A DNA stretch of 12,863 nucleotides, taken from NCBI GenBank assembly GCA_002371785.1, contig DFGU01000116.1, positions 1-12,863 of the forward strand. The letters run 5' to 3'. The position numbers and the translations under genes were made by a program. Below the pieces are notes generated by a model. It was given only the letters and a program-made list of their open reading frames with translations. It made no database searches and was not told the origin of the DNA. Of this stretch, positions 8,159 to 12,863 are shown piece by piece; the stretch's first letter is position 1, and the number at the start of each line of letters is the position of its first letter. Source of the DNA: Bacteroidales bacterium UBA3742. GTDB lineage: Bacteria; Bacteroidota; Bacteroidia; Bacteroidales; Paludibacteraceae.

Positions 8159-8898
8159 TTATTTCTTTCCTTTCATCAATCGTTTCGTCGCTCGCATCTC
8201 ACGCTGTAACAGTTCCATACGCTCTTTGAGTTGTTCCTGCGTAGGCAGCGCATCTTGATGCGGATATTATTGTATGTTGCTACACCTATTGGAGTACTGA
8301 TTCCGCGGAATGACCATTGTACCTCTGCCTTATTCATATCTGAGCAGATAAGCAAACCGATAGTGGGATTATCCTCCTTATCCTTCAGCAAGTCATCCAC
8401 CGCATTGACATAGAAATTTAGTTTTCCGGCAAACTCTGGAATTTCTTCAACGGATTGTTGAAGTTTTTCATCCTCTATTTCTCTAACAGGTTGTAATAGA
8501 ATTTCTGTCCCAGCTTGGGGCAGTTTTACATTTTTAAATTCTGCACCAAGTTGGGGCAGTTTTGTATCTGATTGATTATAAAACAGATACCACTGTTTCA
8601 TACGCCACAGATTTCTCGCTGAAAATCCCTCATTACCCGGAAACTCCCGCTGCAGATCTAGACTCACCTGCTCCACCACTCCGGCACCCCATTTTTCTTC
8701 CGCTTTCTTCTGAACCAAGTCACGTCCCAGCTCCCAATTAAAGAGCAACTTCTCCGAGTTCACCCGTACAGATGCCTTTACCTGCGCCGCACGATAGCGA
8801 TGTTTCAACTCCGCTATCCAATCCGCATACTCGCCATCTAAATGCACATCATGCGATTTCACCATTCTTGGTTTTTCTATAGATTCTATCTCTGCCAT
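8159..8898 (-). pseudogene. Decayed DUF1016/YhcG-type nuclease gene: core deleted, 3' frameshift
   Basis: The N-terminal half (YADWIAELKHRYRAAQVKASV, FNWELGRDLV, GFSARNLWRMKQWY) is the DUF1016 N-terminal domain. Further on, PEFAGKLNFYVNAVDDLL, NPTIGLLIC and TPIGVATYNNI match the end of the family's PDDEXK nuclease domain. The intervening part, roughly 170 residues with the catalytic Asp and ELK motif that normally precedes PEFAGKLNFY, is absent: the protein passes from KLQQSVEEI straight into PEFAG near residue 153. After YNNIRIK (about 8255-8257) the frame shifts. Restoring one base gives the family-like ending DALPTQEQLKERMELLQREM and so on, to a TAA at 8159-8161. The unrepaired frame runs on to 8176 and gives a 240-residue product with an unrelated tail. 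The gene therefore cannot encode an active nuclease. The start at 8898 follows a GGAG four nt upstream and a leader shared with rhuM. The family is widespread in accessory regions and its role is poorly understood. Confidence 0.85.
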
Positions 8899-8921
8899 CT
8901 ATCTCCGCTATGTAGTTTCTT
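8896..8921 (-). repeat. 26-nt leader shared with rhuM (copy at the DUF1016 remnant)
   Basis: The 26 nt that begin with the start codon of the DUF1016 remnant (written on the plus strand as CATCT...TAGTTTCTT) match the equivalent stretch at rhuM (10164-10189) at 22 of 26 positions. The shared part includes CGCTAT and TAGTTTCTT in the same register to the ATG. The two proteins are unrelated, so the similarity belongs to the leader and not to the genes. Confidence 0.7.
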
Positions 8922-8936
8922 CCTAAAATTTGCTAT

Positions 8937-8995
8937 GGCACTTTCGGCACTTTTGGCACTTTTGCCCTCCATAGTGCCAATAGTGCCATTTGTGC
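8937..8995. repeat. GGCACTTTT triple repeat forming a long stem-loop
   Basis: Three tandem 9-nt units (GGCACTTTC, GGCACTTTT, GGCACTTTT) occupy 8937-8963. The 15-nt arm GGCACTTTTGGCACT (8946-8960) faces AGTGCCAATAGTGCC (8973-8987), pairing 14 of 15 bases around a 12-nt loop. The element lies in the leader of the DUF1016 remnant, between the shared 26-nt leader and the hairpin at 9017. The corresponding interval before rhuM is only 5 nt, so this looks like extra inserted sequence of about 90 nt. Confidence 0.7.
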
Positions 8996-9016
8996 TATAT
9001 CATTTTTTTCTATGTT

Positions 9017-9049
9017 CGTTGCGTCGGATGCTATCCGACATAAATTTTC
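9017..9049. repeat. Small hairpin with conserved flanks (copy 2 of 3)
   Basis: The inverted repeat GTCGGATGCTATCCGAC (9023-9039) has 7-bp arms. With its flanks (CGTTGC before, CATAAATTTTC after) it matches the copy at 10195-10227 at 31 of 33 positions. It lies between rhuM and the DUF1016 remnant, about 120 nt before the latter's start. Confidence 0.75.
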
Positions 9050-9067
9050 TTATCTCATATTTTTTGC

Positions 9068-9110
9068 ATGGCGATATTGACGTTTTTGGCGATATCGTCA
9101 ATATCGCCAT
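9068..9110. repeat. Perfect 15-bp inverted repeat
   Basis: ATGGCGATATTGACG (9068-9082) and its exact complement CGTCAATATCGCCAT (9096-9110) are separated by a 13-nt loop that itself repeats GGCGATAT. It lies 19 nt beyond the rhuM stop. In the minus direction the stem is followed by GCAAAAAATA and not by a T-run, so it is not a standard terminator for rhuM. In the plus direction a T-run appears only about 14 nt after the stem. A processing site, operator or small repeat element are all possible. Confidence 0.7.
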
Positions 9111-9128
9111 CATCGCCAGTGCATTTTT

Positions 9129-10166
9129 TCATTCATTTTTTAGATCATTCTCTCCGTCAAACGGCAAGGTCGGCAACGCAAACCGATCAAAATCCGATTC
9201 AAACAGTCGATCCTGGACGACACGATACTTCTCAAACTCCGTCTCGGCATACTCCTTCGCCACCTCATGGCTCACACTTCCGGCATCCGTCAACAACGGA
9301 CGCTCATCGCTATTCAAATAAGCATCAATACGCTTTGACCAATCCTCCATTGTCATCGGGATATGACGTTTGGCACGTGCTTCTGCAAAATCCAGCACAG
9401 CCGACACGATATTCCCCATATCTTCCAACTCGTTCTGCTTCAGATAGTTCTTCGCGATGCTCACATCCGTCTTCACAATCTTACCATCCGGCGCATTCTC
9501 CCACGTTGTCAGTCCCATGTGCTCCTTCTCCGCACTGGCACGCTCCATGATCAGTTCGGCAGCCGTATGCTGGTGTACCGCGTAATGCATCTTGTTCTGT
9601 ATCATCTGGAAGAACTGCCGCGTCATCGGTGCGTCCTTGTCATAGTCCATGCTGGTGGCATAGATGTCCGTCAGCTTCTGATAGAAACGACGCTCGGAGA
9701 GACGAATCTCATGGATCTCTGCCAACAGGTGCTCAAAGTAATCCTCACTCAGGAAGGCTCCGTTCTCCATGCGTTTTCTGTCGAGCACATAGCCTTTGAT
9801 AGCGAACTGCCGCAAGACGCTGGTTGCCCACCTGCGAAACTGAGTAGCGCGAATCGAGTTAACGCGGTAACCGACAGAAATAATAGCATCAAGATTATAG
9901 AACTGAGTCTCATAGTTTTTCCCATCTGCGGCAGTTAGTCGGAATTTCCGACATACTGAATTTTGATCCAGTTCTCCACTCTCGAAGATATGCTTTAAGT
10001 GCTCCGTGATGGTAGTACGTCCCTTATCGAAGAGCGTAGCTATCGCATCTTGCGTTGCCCAGATATTCTCATCCTGGTAGAACACCTGCACACCCTGCAC
10101 CTTGTCTTCGGCTTGGAAAATCAGGAACTCCGCAGTCGAATTACGTATTTGGAGCTGTTTACTCAT
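9129..10166 (-). CDS. rhuM: RhuM-family protein
   Basis: This 345-residue protein belongs to the RhuM (virulence RhuM) family, first named from a Salmonella pathogenicity island and common in accessory regions. Its biochemical role is unknown. The diagnostic N-terminal part is intact: IWATQDAIATLFDKGRTTIT (35-54) resembles a DNA-binding helix-turn-helix, followed by HLKHIFESGEL, YETQFYNLDAIISVGYRVNS (85-104) and RATQFRRWAT (106-115). The C-terminal half (about 140-345) is charged and helical and contains TSMDYDKDAPMTRQFFQMIQNKM (split as TSMDYDK 171-177 and APMTRQFFQ 179-187) and QHTAAELIMERA (199-210). No membrane helix or signal peptide is seen, so it is probably cytoplasmic. Length and motifs suggest a complete gene. 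It has its own promoter (10252-10283) and a leader hairpin. It may be the first gene of a minus-strand run continuing into the glycan operon. Confidence 0.88.
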   Translation of the reverse strand: MSKQLQIRNSTAEFLIFQAEDKVQGVQVFYQDENIWATQDAIATLFDKGRTTITEHLKHIFESGELDQNSVCRKFRLTAADGKNYETQFYNLDAIISVGYRVNSIRATQFRRWATSVLRQFAIKGYVLDRKRMENGAFLSEDYFEHLLAEIHEIRLSERRFYQKLTDIYATSMDYDKDAPMTRQFFQMIQNKMHYAVHQHTAAELIMERASAEKEHMGLTTWENAPDGKIVKTDVSIAKNYLKQNELEDMGNIVSAVLDFAEARAKRHIPMTMEDWSKRIDAYLNSDERPLLTDAGSVSHEVAKEYAETEFEKYRVVQDRLFESDFDRFALPTLPFDGENDLKNE

Positions 10167-10189
10167 CTGCCTACGCTATTTAGTTTCTT
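10164..10189 (-). repeat. 26-nt leader shared with the DUF1016 remnant (copy at rhuM)
   Basis: The 26 nt from the rhuM start codon upstream match 8896-8921 at 22 of 26 positions in the same register to the ATG. The conserved core reads, on the plus strand, CGCTAT followed by TAGTTTCTT. The hairpin copy at 10195 begins 5 nt further upstream. Confidence 0.7.
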
Positions 10190-10194
10190 TTGTC

Positions 10195-10227
10195 CGTTGC
10201 GTCGGATGCCATCCGACATCAATTTTC
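10195..10227. repeat. Small hairpin with conserved flanks (copy 3 of 3)
   Basis: GTCGGATGCCATCCGAC (10201-10217) is a 7-bp-arm hairpin flanked by CGTTGC and CATCAATTTTC, nearly identical to 9017-9049. It lies in the predicted rhuM 5' untranslated region, between the promoter and the start codon, 34 nt before the ATG. That is almost the same distance as copy 1 from the bcs1 start. Confidence 0.75.
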
Positions 10228-10251
10228 ATTTCTTTGCGGCATTTCACGCTG

Positions 10252-10283
10252 CAAAGGTACAAAATTTTTCGCATATGTGCAAA
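10252..10283 (-). promoter_or_regulatory. Bacteroidetes-type promoter for rhuM
   Basis: On the minus strand, TTTG (10283-10280) is followed by a 20-nt spacer and TACCTTTG (10259-10252). This fits the Bacteroidetes sigma-factor consensus of a TTTG -33 box and a TAnnTTTG -7 box. Transcription should start just downstream (around 10245), giving a leader of about 80 nt that contains the hairpin at 10201-10217. It is the only clear promoter I found for the minus-strand genes. Confidence 0.75.
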
Positions 10284-10322
10284 TTTATGTACGATTTTTT
10301 ACAGGCTGCATGGTTTTCCTTT

Positions 10323-10377
10323 GGTTTAGTCAACCTTTTTCAGGTTTAGCCACAACTTTTTTCAGTTTTAATCAGGG
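10323..10377. repeat. Degenerate tandem repeat of about 20-22 nt
   Basis: Units GGTTTAGTCAACCTTTTTCA (10323-10342) and GGTTTAGCCA...CTTTTTTCA (10343-10364) are followed by a partial unit GTTTTAATCAGGG (10365-10377). The units share a TTTAGYCA head and a CTTTTTCA tail. No ORF of note covers the region, and no function can be assigned. Confidence 0.45.
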
Positions 10378-10406
10378 TCCCCCGCGCATAAGAAGAAAAA
10401 TATGAT

Positions 10407-10532
10407 ATTAGTAGGTGATAAGTAGGTTATTAGTTGGTTATTAGTAGGTGATAAGTAGGTTATAAATGAGTGATAACACTGTTATAAATAGGTCATAAAT
10501 AGCTTATTCATATGAAATTAGTAGATGATTAG
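10407..10532. repeat. Tandem array of an 11-bp unit, about 11.5 copies
   Basis: Eleven successive 11-nt units can be read without a gap from 10407 to 10527, with a partial twelfth to 10532. Units include ATTAGTAGGTG, ATAAGTAGGTT, ATTAGTTGGTT, ATAAATGAGTG, ATAAATAGGTC and ATTAGTAGATG; the consensus is near ATAAGTAGGTT. Units 1-2 and 4-5 are identical 22-mers. Units 1-9 keep the array most clearly and unit 10 is the most diverged. The sequence is AT-rich and lies about 125 bp upstream of the sdh promoter -33 box. The 11-bp period is close to one helical turn, so any bound protein or bend would repeat on the same face. Confidence 0.85.
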
Positions 10533-10656
10533 GCAGAGCAAGGCATCACCATGCTCTAAGCGCACAATTAGATCCCTCAACCCTCATCGGCACCTTTATC
10601 CAACTTACTCTCTATCAAGTCCTCGACGCCTAAAATTCAAAAAAATCGCGCGTACG
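10533..10656. other. Rest of the intergenic region, no gene seen
   Basis: Between the 11-bp array and the sdh promoter I see no credible gene or RNA. Short open frames here lack a plausible start context. The 10167-10772 intergenic region as a whole holds the rhuM leader and promoter, the repeat at 10323-10377, the 11-bp array, the sdh promoter, and an AT-rich sdh leader (10740-10772). Confidence 0.5.
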
Positions 10657-10688
10657 CTTGCGTATGTGAGATTTTTTTTGTACCTTTG
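10657..10688 (+). promoter_or_regulatory. Bacteroidetes-type promoter for the sdh/frd operon
   Basis: CTTG (10657-10660, one mismatch to TTTG), a 20-nt spacer and TACCTTTG (10681-10688) form a good Bacteroidetes promoter pointing at the cytochrome b gene. The leader would be about 75-80 nt, AT-rich and without a clear Shine-Dalgarno sequence, as is common in this phylum. The -7 region lies in a 17-nt stretch, TTTTGTACCTTTGCAGC (10676-10692), identical to the divergent rhuM promoter. A small palindrome, TACGCTTGCGTA (10653-10664), covers the -33 box and could be an operator. Confidence 0.75.
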
Positions 10689-10772
10689 CAGCCGAAATGA
10701 AAAACACGATCATTCCAACTTGAAACGAACACAATAAAATACTCATTATTCATTATTAATTATTCACTATTT

Positions 10773-11468
10773 ATGTGGTTAAAAGATTCATCTATCGGCC
10801 GTAAATTCGTTATGAGTTTGACTGGCCTTGCGTTGGTCTTGTTTCTGCTTTTCCACGGCTGTATGAACGTAGTCGTGGTGATTAAGCCTGAAGCTTACGA
10901 CGCGATTTGTCGATTCTTGGGTGCTAACTGGTACGCACTGGTTGGTACACTCGGTCTGGCTTTCTTGGTAGTGGTGCATTTCTGCTATGCTATCTACCTC
11001 ACGATCCAGAACCGCGCTGCTCGCGGCAACGACCGTTATGCCATCTCCGGCAAGAAGGAGGGCGTTGAATGGGAGTCGGAGAACATGCTCGTTCTCGGTT
11101 TCTGCGTGATTGGTTTCCTCGTACTGCACCTCTACAATTTCTGGTTTAAGATGCAGTTGGCCGAAATCACCGAAGGCGCAACAGCTCCCCTGGAATTAGC
11201 CACCAGCGGTTCGCATTACGTCATCGCTCTCTTCACCACGAAGGTCTCCGGCCAAATCTACTGCGTGCTCTACCTCATTTGGCTCTGCGCACTCTGGCTC
11301 CACCTCAACCATGGTGTATGGTCTGCCCTGCACACACTCGGATGGAACAACCTCGTTTGGATGAAACGTATCAAAGTGATCGGTTGCATCGTCGCTACGC
11401 TCGCCGTACTGCCGTTCATGATCGTCGTATTGTATTACTTCGGATATGGCATTGGCCTGCTCCTCTAA
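10773..11468 (+). CDS. sdhC: Succinate dehydrogenase/fumarate reductase cytochrome b subunit
   Basis: This 231-residue membrane subunit of succinate:quinone oxidoreductase anchors the flavoprotein and iron-sulfur subunits and passes electrons between them and menaquinone through heme b. In gut Bacteroidetes the complex mainly reduces fumarate. It starts MWLKDSSIGRKFVMSLTGL, typical of the five-helix cytochrome b type also found in Wolinella FrdC. Hydrophobic helices lie at about 12-33, 57-77, 105-125, 160-178 and 201-227. Candidate heme-ligand histidines are His28 (LLFHGCMN), His69 (VVVHFCYA), His119 (VLHLYNF) and His177/180/187 (LWLHLNHGVWSALH), consistent with a diheme protein. The flavoprotein gene starts 14 nt after the stop, so the two are co-transcribed. 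Physiological direction cannot be decided from sequence; the alternative name is frdC. Confidence 0.93.
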   Translation: MWLKDSSIGRKFVMSLTGLALVLFLLFHGCMNVVVVIKPEAYDAICRFLGANWYALVGTLGLAFLVVVHFCYAIYLTIQNRAARGNDRYAISGKKEGVEWESENMLVLGFCVIGFLVLHLYNFWFKMQLAEITEGATAPLELATSGSHYVIALFTTKVSGQIYCVLYLIWLCALWLHLNHGVWSALHTLGWNNLVWMKRIKVIGCIVATLAVLPFMIVVLYYFGYGIGLLL

Positions 11469-11482
11469 AATGATTTACAACT

Positions 11483-12863
11483 ATGGCAACTAAGAAAGAA
11501 GAGATTATAGAGGCTGCTAAGAAAACCGCTAAAAAAGTAGCCGTTAAGGCCGCACAGAAGGCCGTAGAGGTAGCAAGCGAGGTAGTCGCTGAAGCAAAGG
11601 AGGCGCTCGAAAAAGCAGCTCCGGAAGCCAACGCTAAAGCCAACGCCAATGCTATCATCACGCCCGAGATGGCCAAAATCCCCGCTGGTCCGCTGGAGCT
11701 TAAGTGGACCAACTATAAGAACCATCAGAAGCTCGTCAACCCTGCCAACAAGCGTCGTCTCGACGTCATCGTTGTTGGTACCGGTCTGGCCGGTGCTTCC
11801 GCAGCAGCTTCGCTCGCAGAGATGGGATTCAATGTCCTCAACTTCTGTATCCAGGATTCGCCCCGTCGTGCACACTCTATCGCTGCACAGGGCGGTATCA
11901 ATGCGGCCAAGAACTATCAGAACGATGGTGACTCCGTTTATCGTCTCTACTACGATACCATCAAGGGTGGCGACTATCGCGCTCGCGAGGCTAACGTATA
12001 TCGTCTGGCTGAGGTCAGCAACAATATCATCGACCAGTGCGTAGCACAGGGCGTACCTTTCGCACGTGAATACGGCGGTCTCTTGGACAACCGTTCCTTC
12101 GGTGGCGCACAGGTTTCGCGTACCTTCTACGCAAAAGGTCAGACCGGTCAGCAGCTGCTGCTCGGCGCCTATAGCGCCCTCAGCCGCCAGATCGGTAAAG
12201 GCAAGGTCAAGATGTACACCCGTTACGAGATGCTCGACATCGTCCTCATCGCAGATGAGAACGGCGAGAAGCGTGCACGTGGTATCATCGCCCGCAACCT
12301 CGTTACCGGCCGCATTGAGCGCTTCTTCGCACATGCAGTCGTTGTAGGTTCCGGCGGATACGGCAACACCTTCTTCCTCTCCACCAACGCCATGGCTTCC
12401 AACGGTTCCGCTGCTATGCAGATGTACCGCCACGGTGCCCTCTTCGCTAACCCCTGCTACGCACAGATTCACCCGACCTGTATCCCCAAGCACGGAGACT
12501 TCCAGTCCAAGCTGACCCTTATGTCGGAGTCGCTCCGTAACGACGGTCGTATCTGGGTACCGAAGAAACTCGAAGACGCTAAGCGTCTCCAGGCTGGCGA
12601 GATCAAGGGTCGTGACATCCCCGAAGAGGATCGTGACTACTATCTCGAGCGTCGTTATCCGGCATTCGGTAACCTCGTGCCGCGTGACGTAGCTTCGCGT
12701 GCTGCTAAGGAGCGTTGCGACAAGGGCTATGGTGTCAACAACACCGGTCTCGCTGTCTTCCTCGACTTCTCCGACGCTATCCAGCGTCTCGGCAAGGATG
12801 TGGTAGCTCAGAAATACGGCAACCTCTTCCAGATGTATGAGAAGATCGTGGACGAGAACCCGT
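11483..12863 (+). CDS. sdhA: Succinate dehydrogenase/fumarate reductase flavoprotein subunit (3' end outside window), with N-terminal extension
   Basis: The frame is open from the ATG at 11483 for 460 codons to the window edge. Residues from about 67 on match the SdhA/FrdA family: GPLELKWTNYKNHQKLVNP (69-87), the FAD-binding VVGTGLAGASAA (97-108), RRAHSIAAQGGINAA (128-142) in which His131 is the expected covalent FAD site, GSGGYGNTFFLSTNA (289-303), YAQIHPTC (326-333, substrate-binding His330) and MSESLRNDGRIW (347-358, Arg352 the likely proton-transfer residue). The enzyme interconverts succinate and fumarate on the cytoplasmic face of the membrane. Residues 1-62 are unusual: a Lys/Ala/Glu-rich, helix-forming stretch (MATKKEEIIEAAKKTAKKVA at 1-20) not expected in this family. 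A shorter start at Met63 (11669) is possible but would leave a 200-nt gap after sdhC, so the 11483 start is preferred. The iron-sulfur subunit gene is expected downstream. Confidence 0.93.
   Translation, partial: MATKKEEIIEAAKKTAKKVAVKAAQKAVEVASEVVAEAKEALEKAAPEANAKANANAIITPEMAKIPAGPLELKWTNYKNHQKLVNPANKRRLDVIVVGTGLAGASAAASLAEMGFNVLNFCIQDSPRRAHSIAAQGGINAAKNYQNDGDSVYRLYYDTIKGGDYRAREANVYRLAEVSNNIIDQCVAQGVPFAREYGGLLDNRSFGGAQVSRTFYAKGQTGQQLLLGAYSALSRQIGKGKVKMYTRYEMLDIVLIADENGEKRARGIIARNLVTGRIERFFAHAVVVGSGGYGNTFFLSTNAMASNGSAAMQMYRHGALFANPCYAQIHPTCIPKHGDFQSKLTLMSESLRNDGRIWVPKKLEDAKRLQAGEIKGRDIPEEDRDYYLERRYPAFGNLVPRDVASRAAKERCDKGYGVNNTGLAVFLDFSDAIQRLGKDVVAQKYGNLFQMYEKIVDENP

Noticed and set aside
8176..8898. 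Intact 240-residue DUF1016 protein
   Set aside because: The nuclease core is absent and the last part is out of frame; the restored frame to 8159 gives a family-like ending.
9068..9110. Rho-independent terminator of rhuM
   Set aside because: The stem is strong, but no T-run follows it in the rhuM direction.
9068..9550. Plus-strand open frame of 160 codons across the rhuM 3' end
   Set aside because: It begins inside the inverted repeat and runs antisense to rhuM; the translation is Ser/Pro/His-rich noise.
8896..10227. Transposon or insertion sequence ends
   Set aside because: Inverted repeats are present, but there is no transposase or integrase and no target-site duplication was identified around the accessory genes.
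10407..10532. CRISPR array or replication origin
   Set aside because: The 11-bp units are contiguous without spacers, so this is not CRISPR. No clear DnaA boxes or replication genes are near it.
11465..12493. Long minus-strand open frame of 342 codons
   Set aside because: It lies antisense to the flavoprotein gene, whose plus frame carries all SdhA motifs. The minus translation is low-complexity (Val, Gly, Thr and Cys rich) with no family features.

Overview
The window looks like a chromosomal segment of a Bacteroidetes bacterium, probably order Bacteroidales. Supporting signs are two promoters of the Bacteroidetes type (TTTG-like -33 box, 20-nt spacer, TACCTTTG -7 box), a long five-helix cytochrome b subunit followed directly by a fumarate reductase/succinate dehydrogenase flavoprotein of the Bacteroides kind, and a YfhO-family membrane protein beside a surface-glycan locus. 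I cannot name a genus from the sequence alone.

Layout. Positions 1-72 are the tail of an unidentified plus-strand gene. A large YfhO-family membrane protein (98-2635, +) follows and overlaps, tail to tail, a five-gene minus-strand glycan operon (8075 down to 2604). In transcription order the operon holds a Bcs1-type fusion of cytidylyltransferase and short-chain reductase (CDP-ribitol synthesis), a LicD-family phosphotransferase, a GT4 glycosyltransferase, a GT2 glycosyltransferase and UDP-galactopyranose mutase (Glf). The reading frames overlap by 13, 4 and 4 nt and the last gap is 3 nt, so translation is probably coupled. Together they predict a surface glycan carrying galactofuranose and ribitol-phosphate, or a similar polyol-phosphate.

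Upstream on the same strand is an accessory stretch (8076-10283). It holds a decayed DUF1016/YhcG-type gene that has lost its nuclease core and carries a frameshift near its end, and an intact RhuM-family gene. Both have nearly the same 26-nt leader. A 17-bp hairpin stands before rhuM, before the DUF1016 remnant and before the glycan operon, and two further inverted-repeat elements lie between rhuM and the DUF1016 remnant.

A gene-free region (10167-10772) separates this from the respiratory operon. It contains divergent promoters, a degenerate repeat, and a tandem array of about 11 copies of an 11-bp unit. The respiratory operon (10773 to the window end, +) encodes the membrane cytochrome b subunit and the flavoprotein of succinate:quinone oxidoreductase. 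The flavoprotein runs off the window and has an unusual Lys/Ala/Glu-rich N-terminal extension. No classical mobile element, CRISPR array, tRNA or rRNA was seen.
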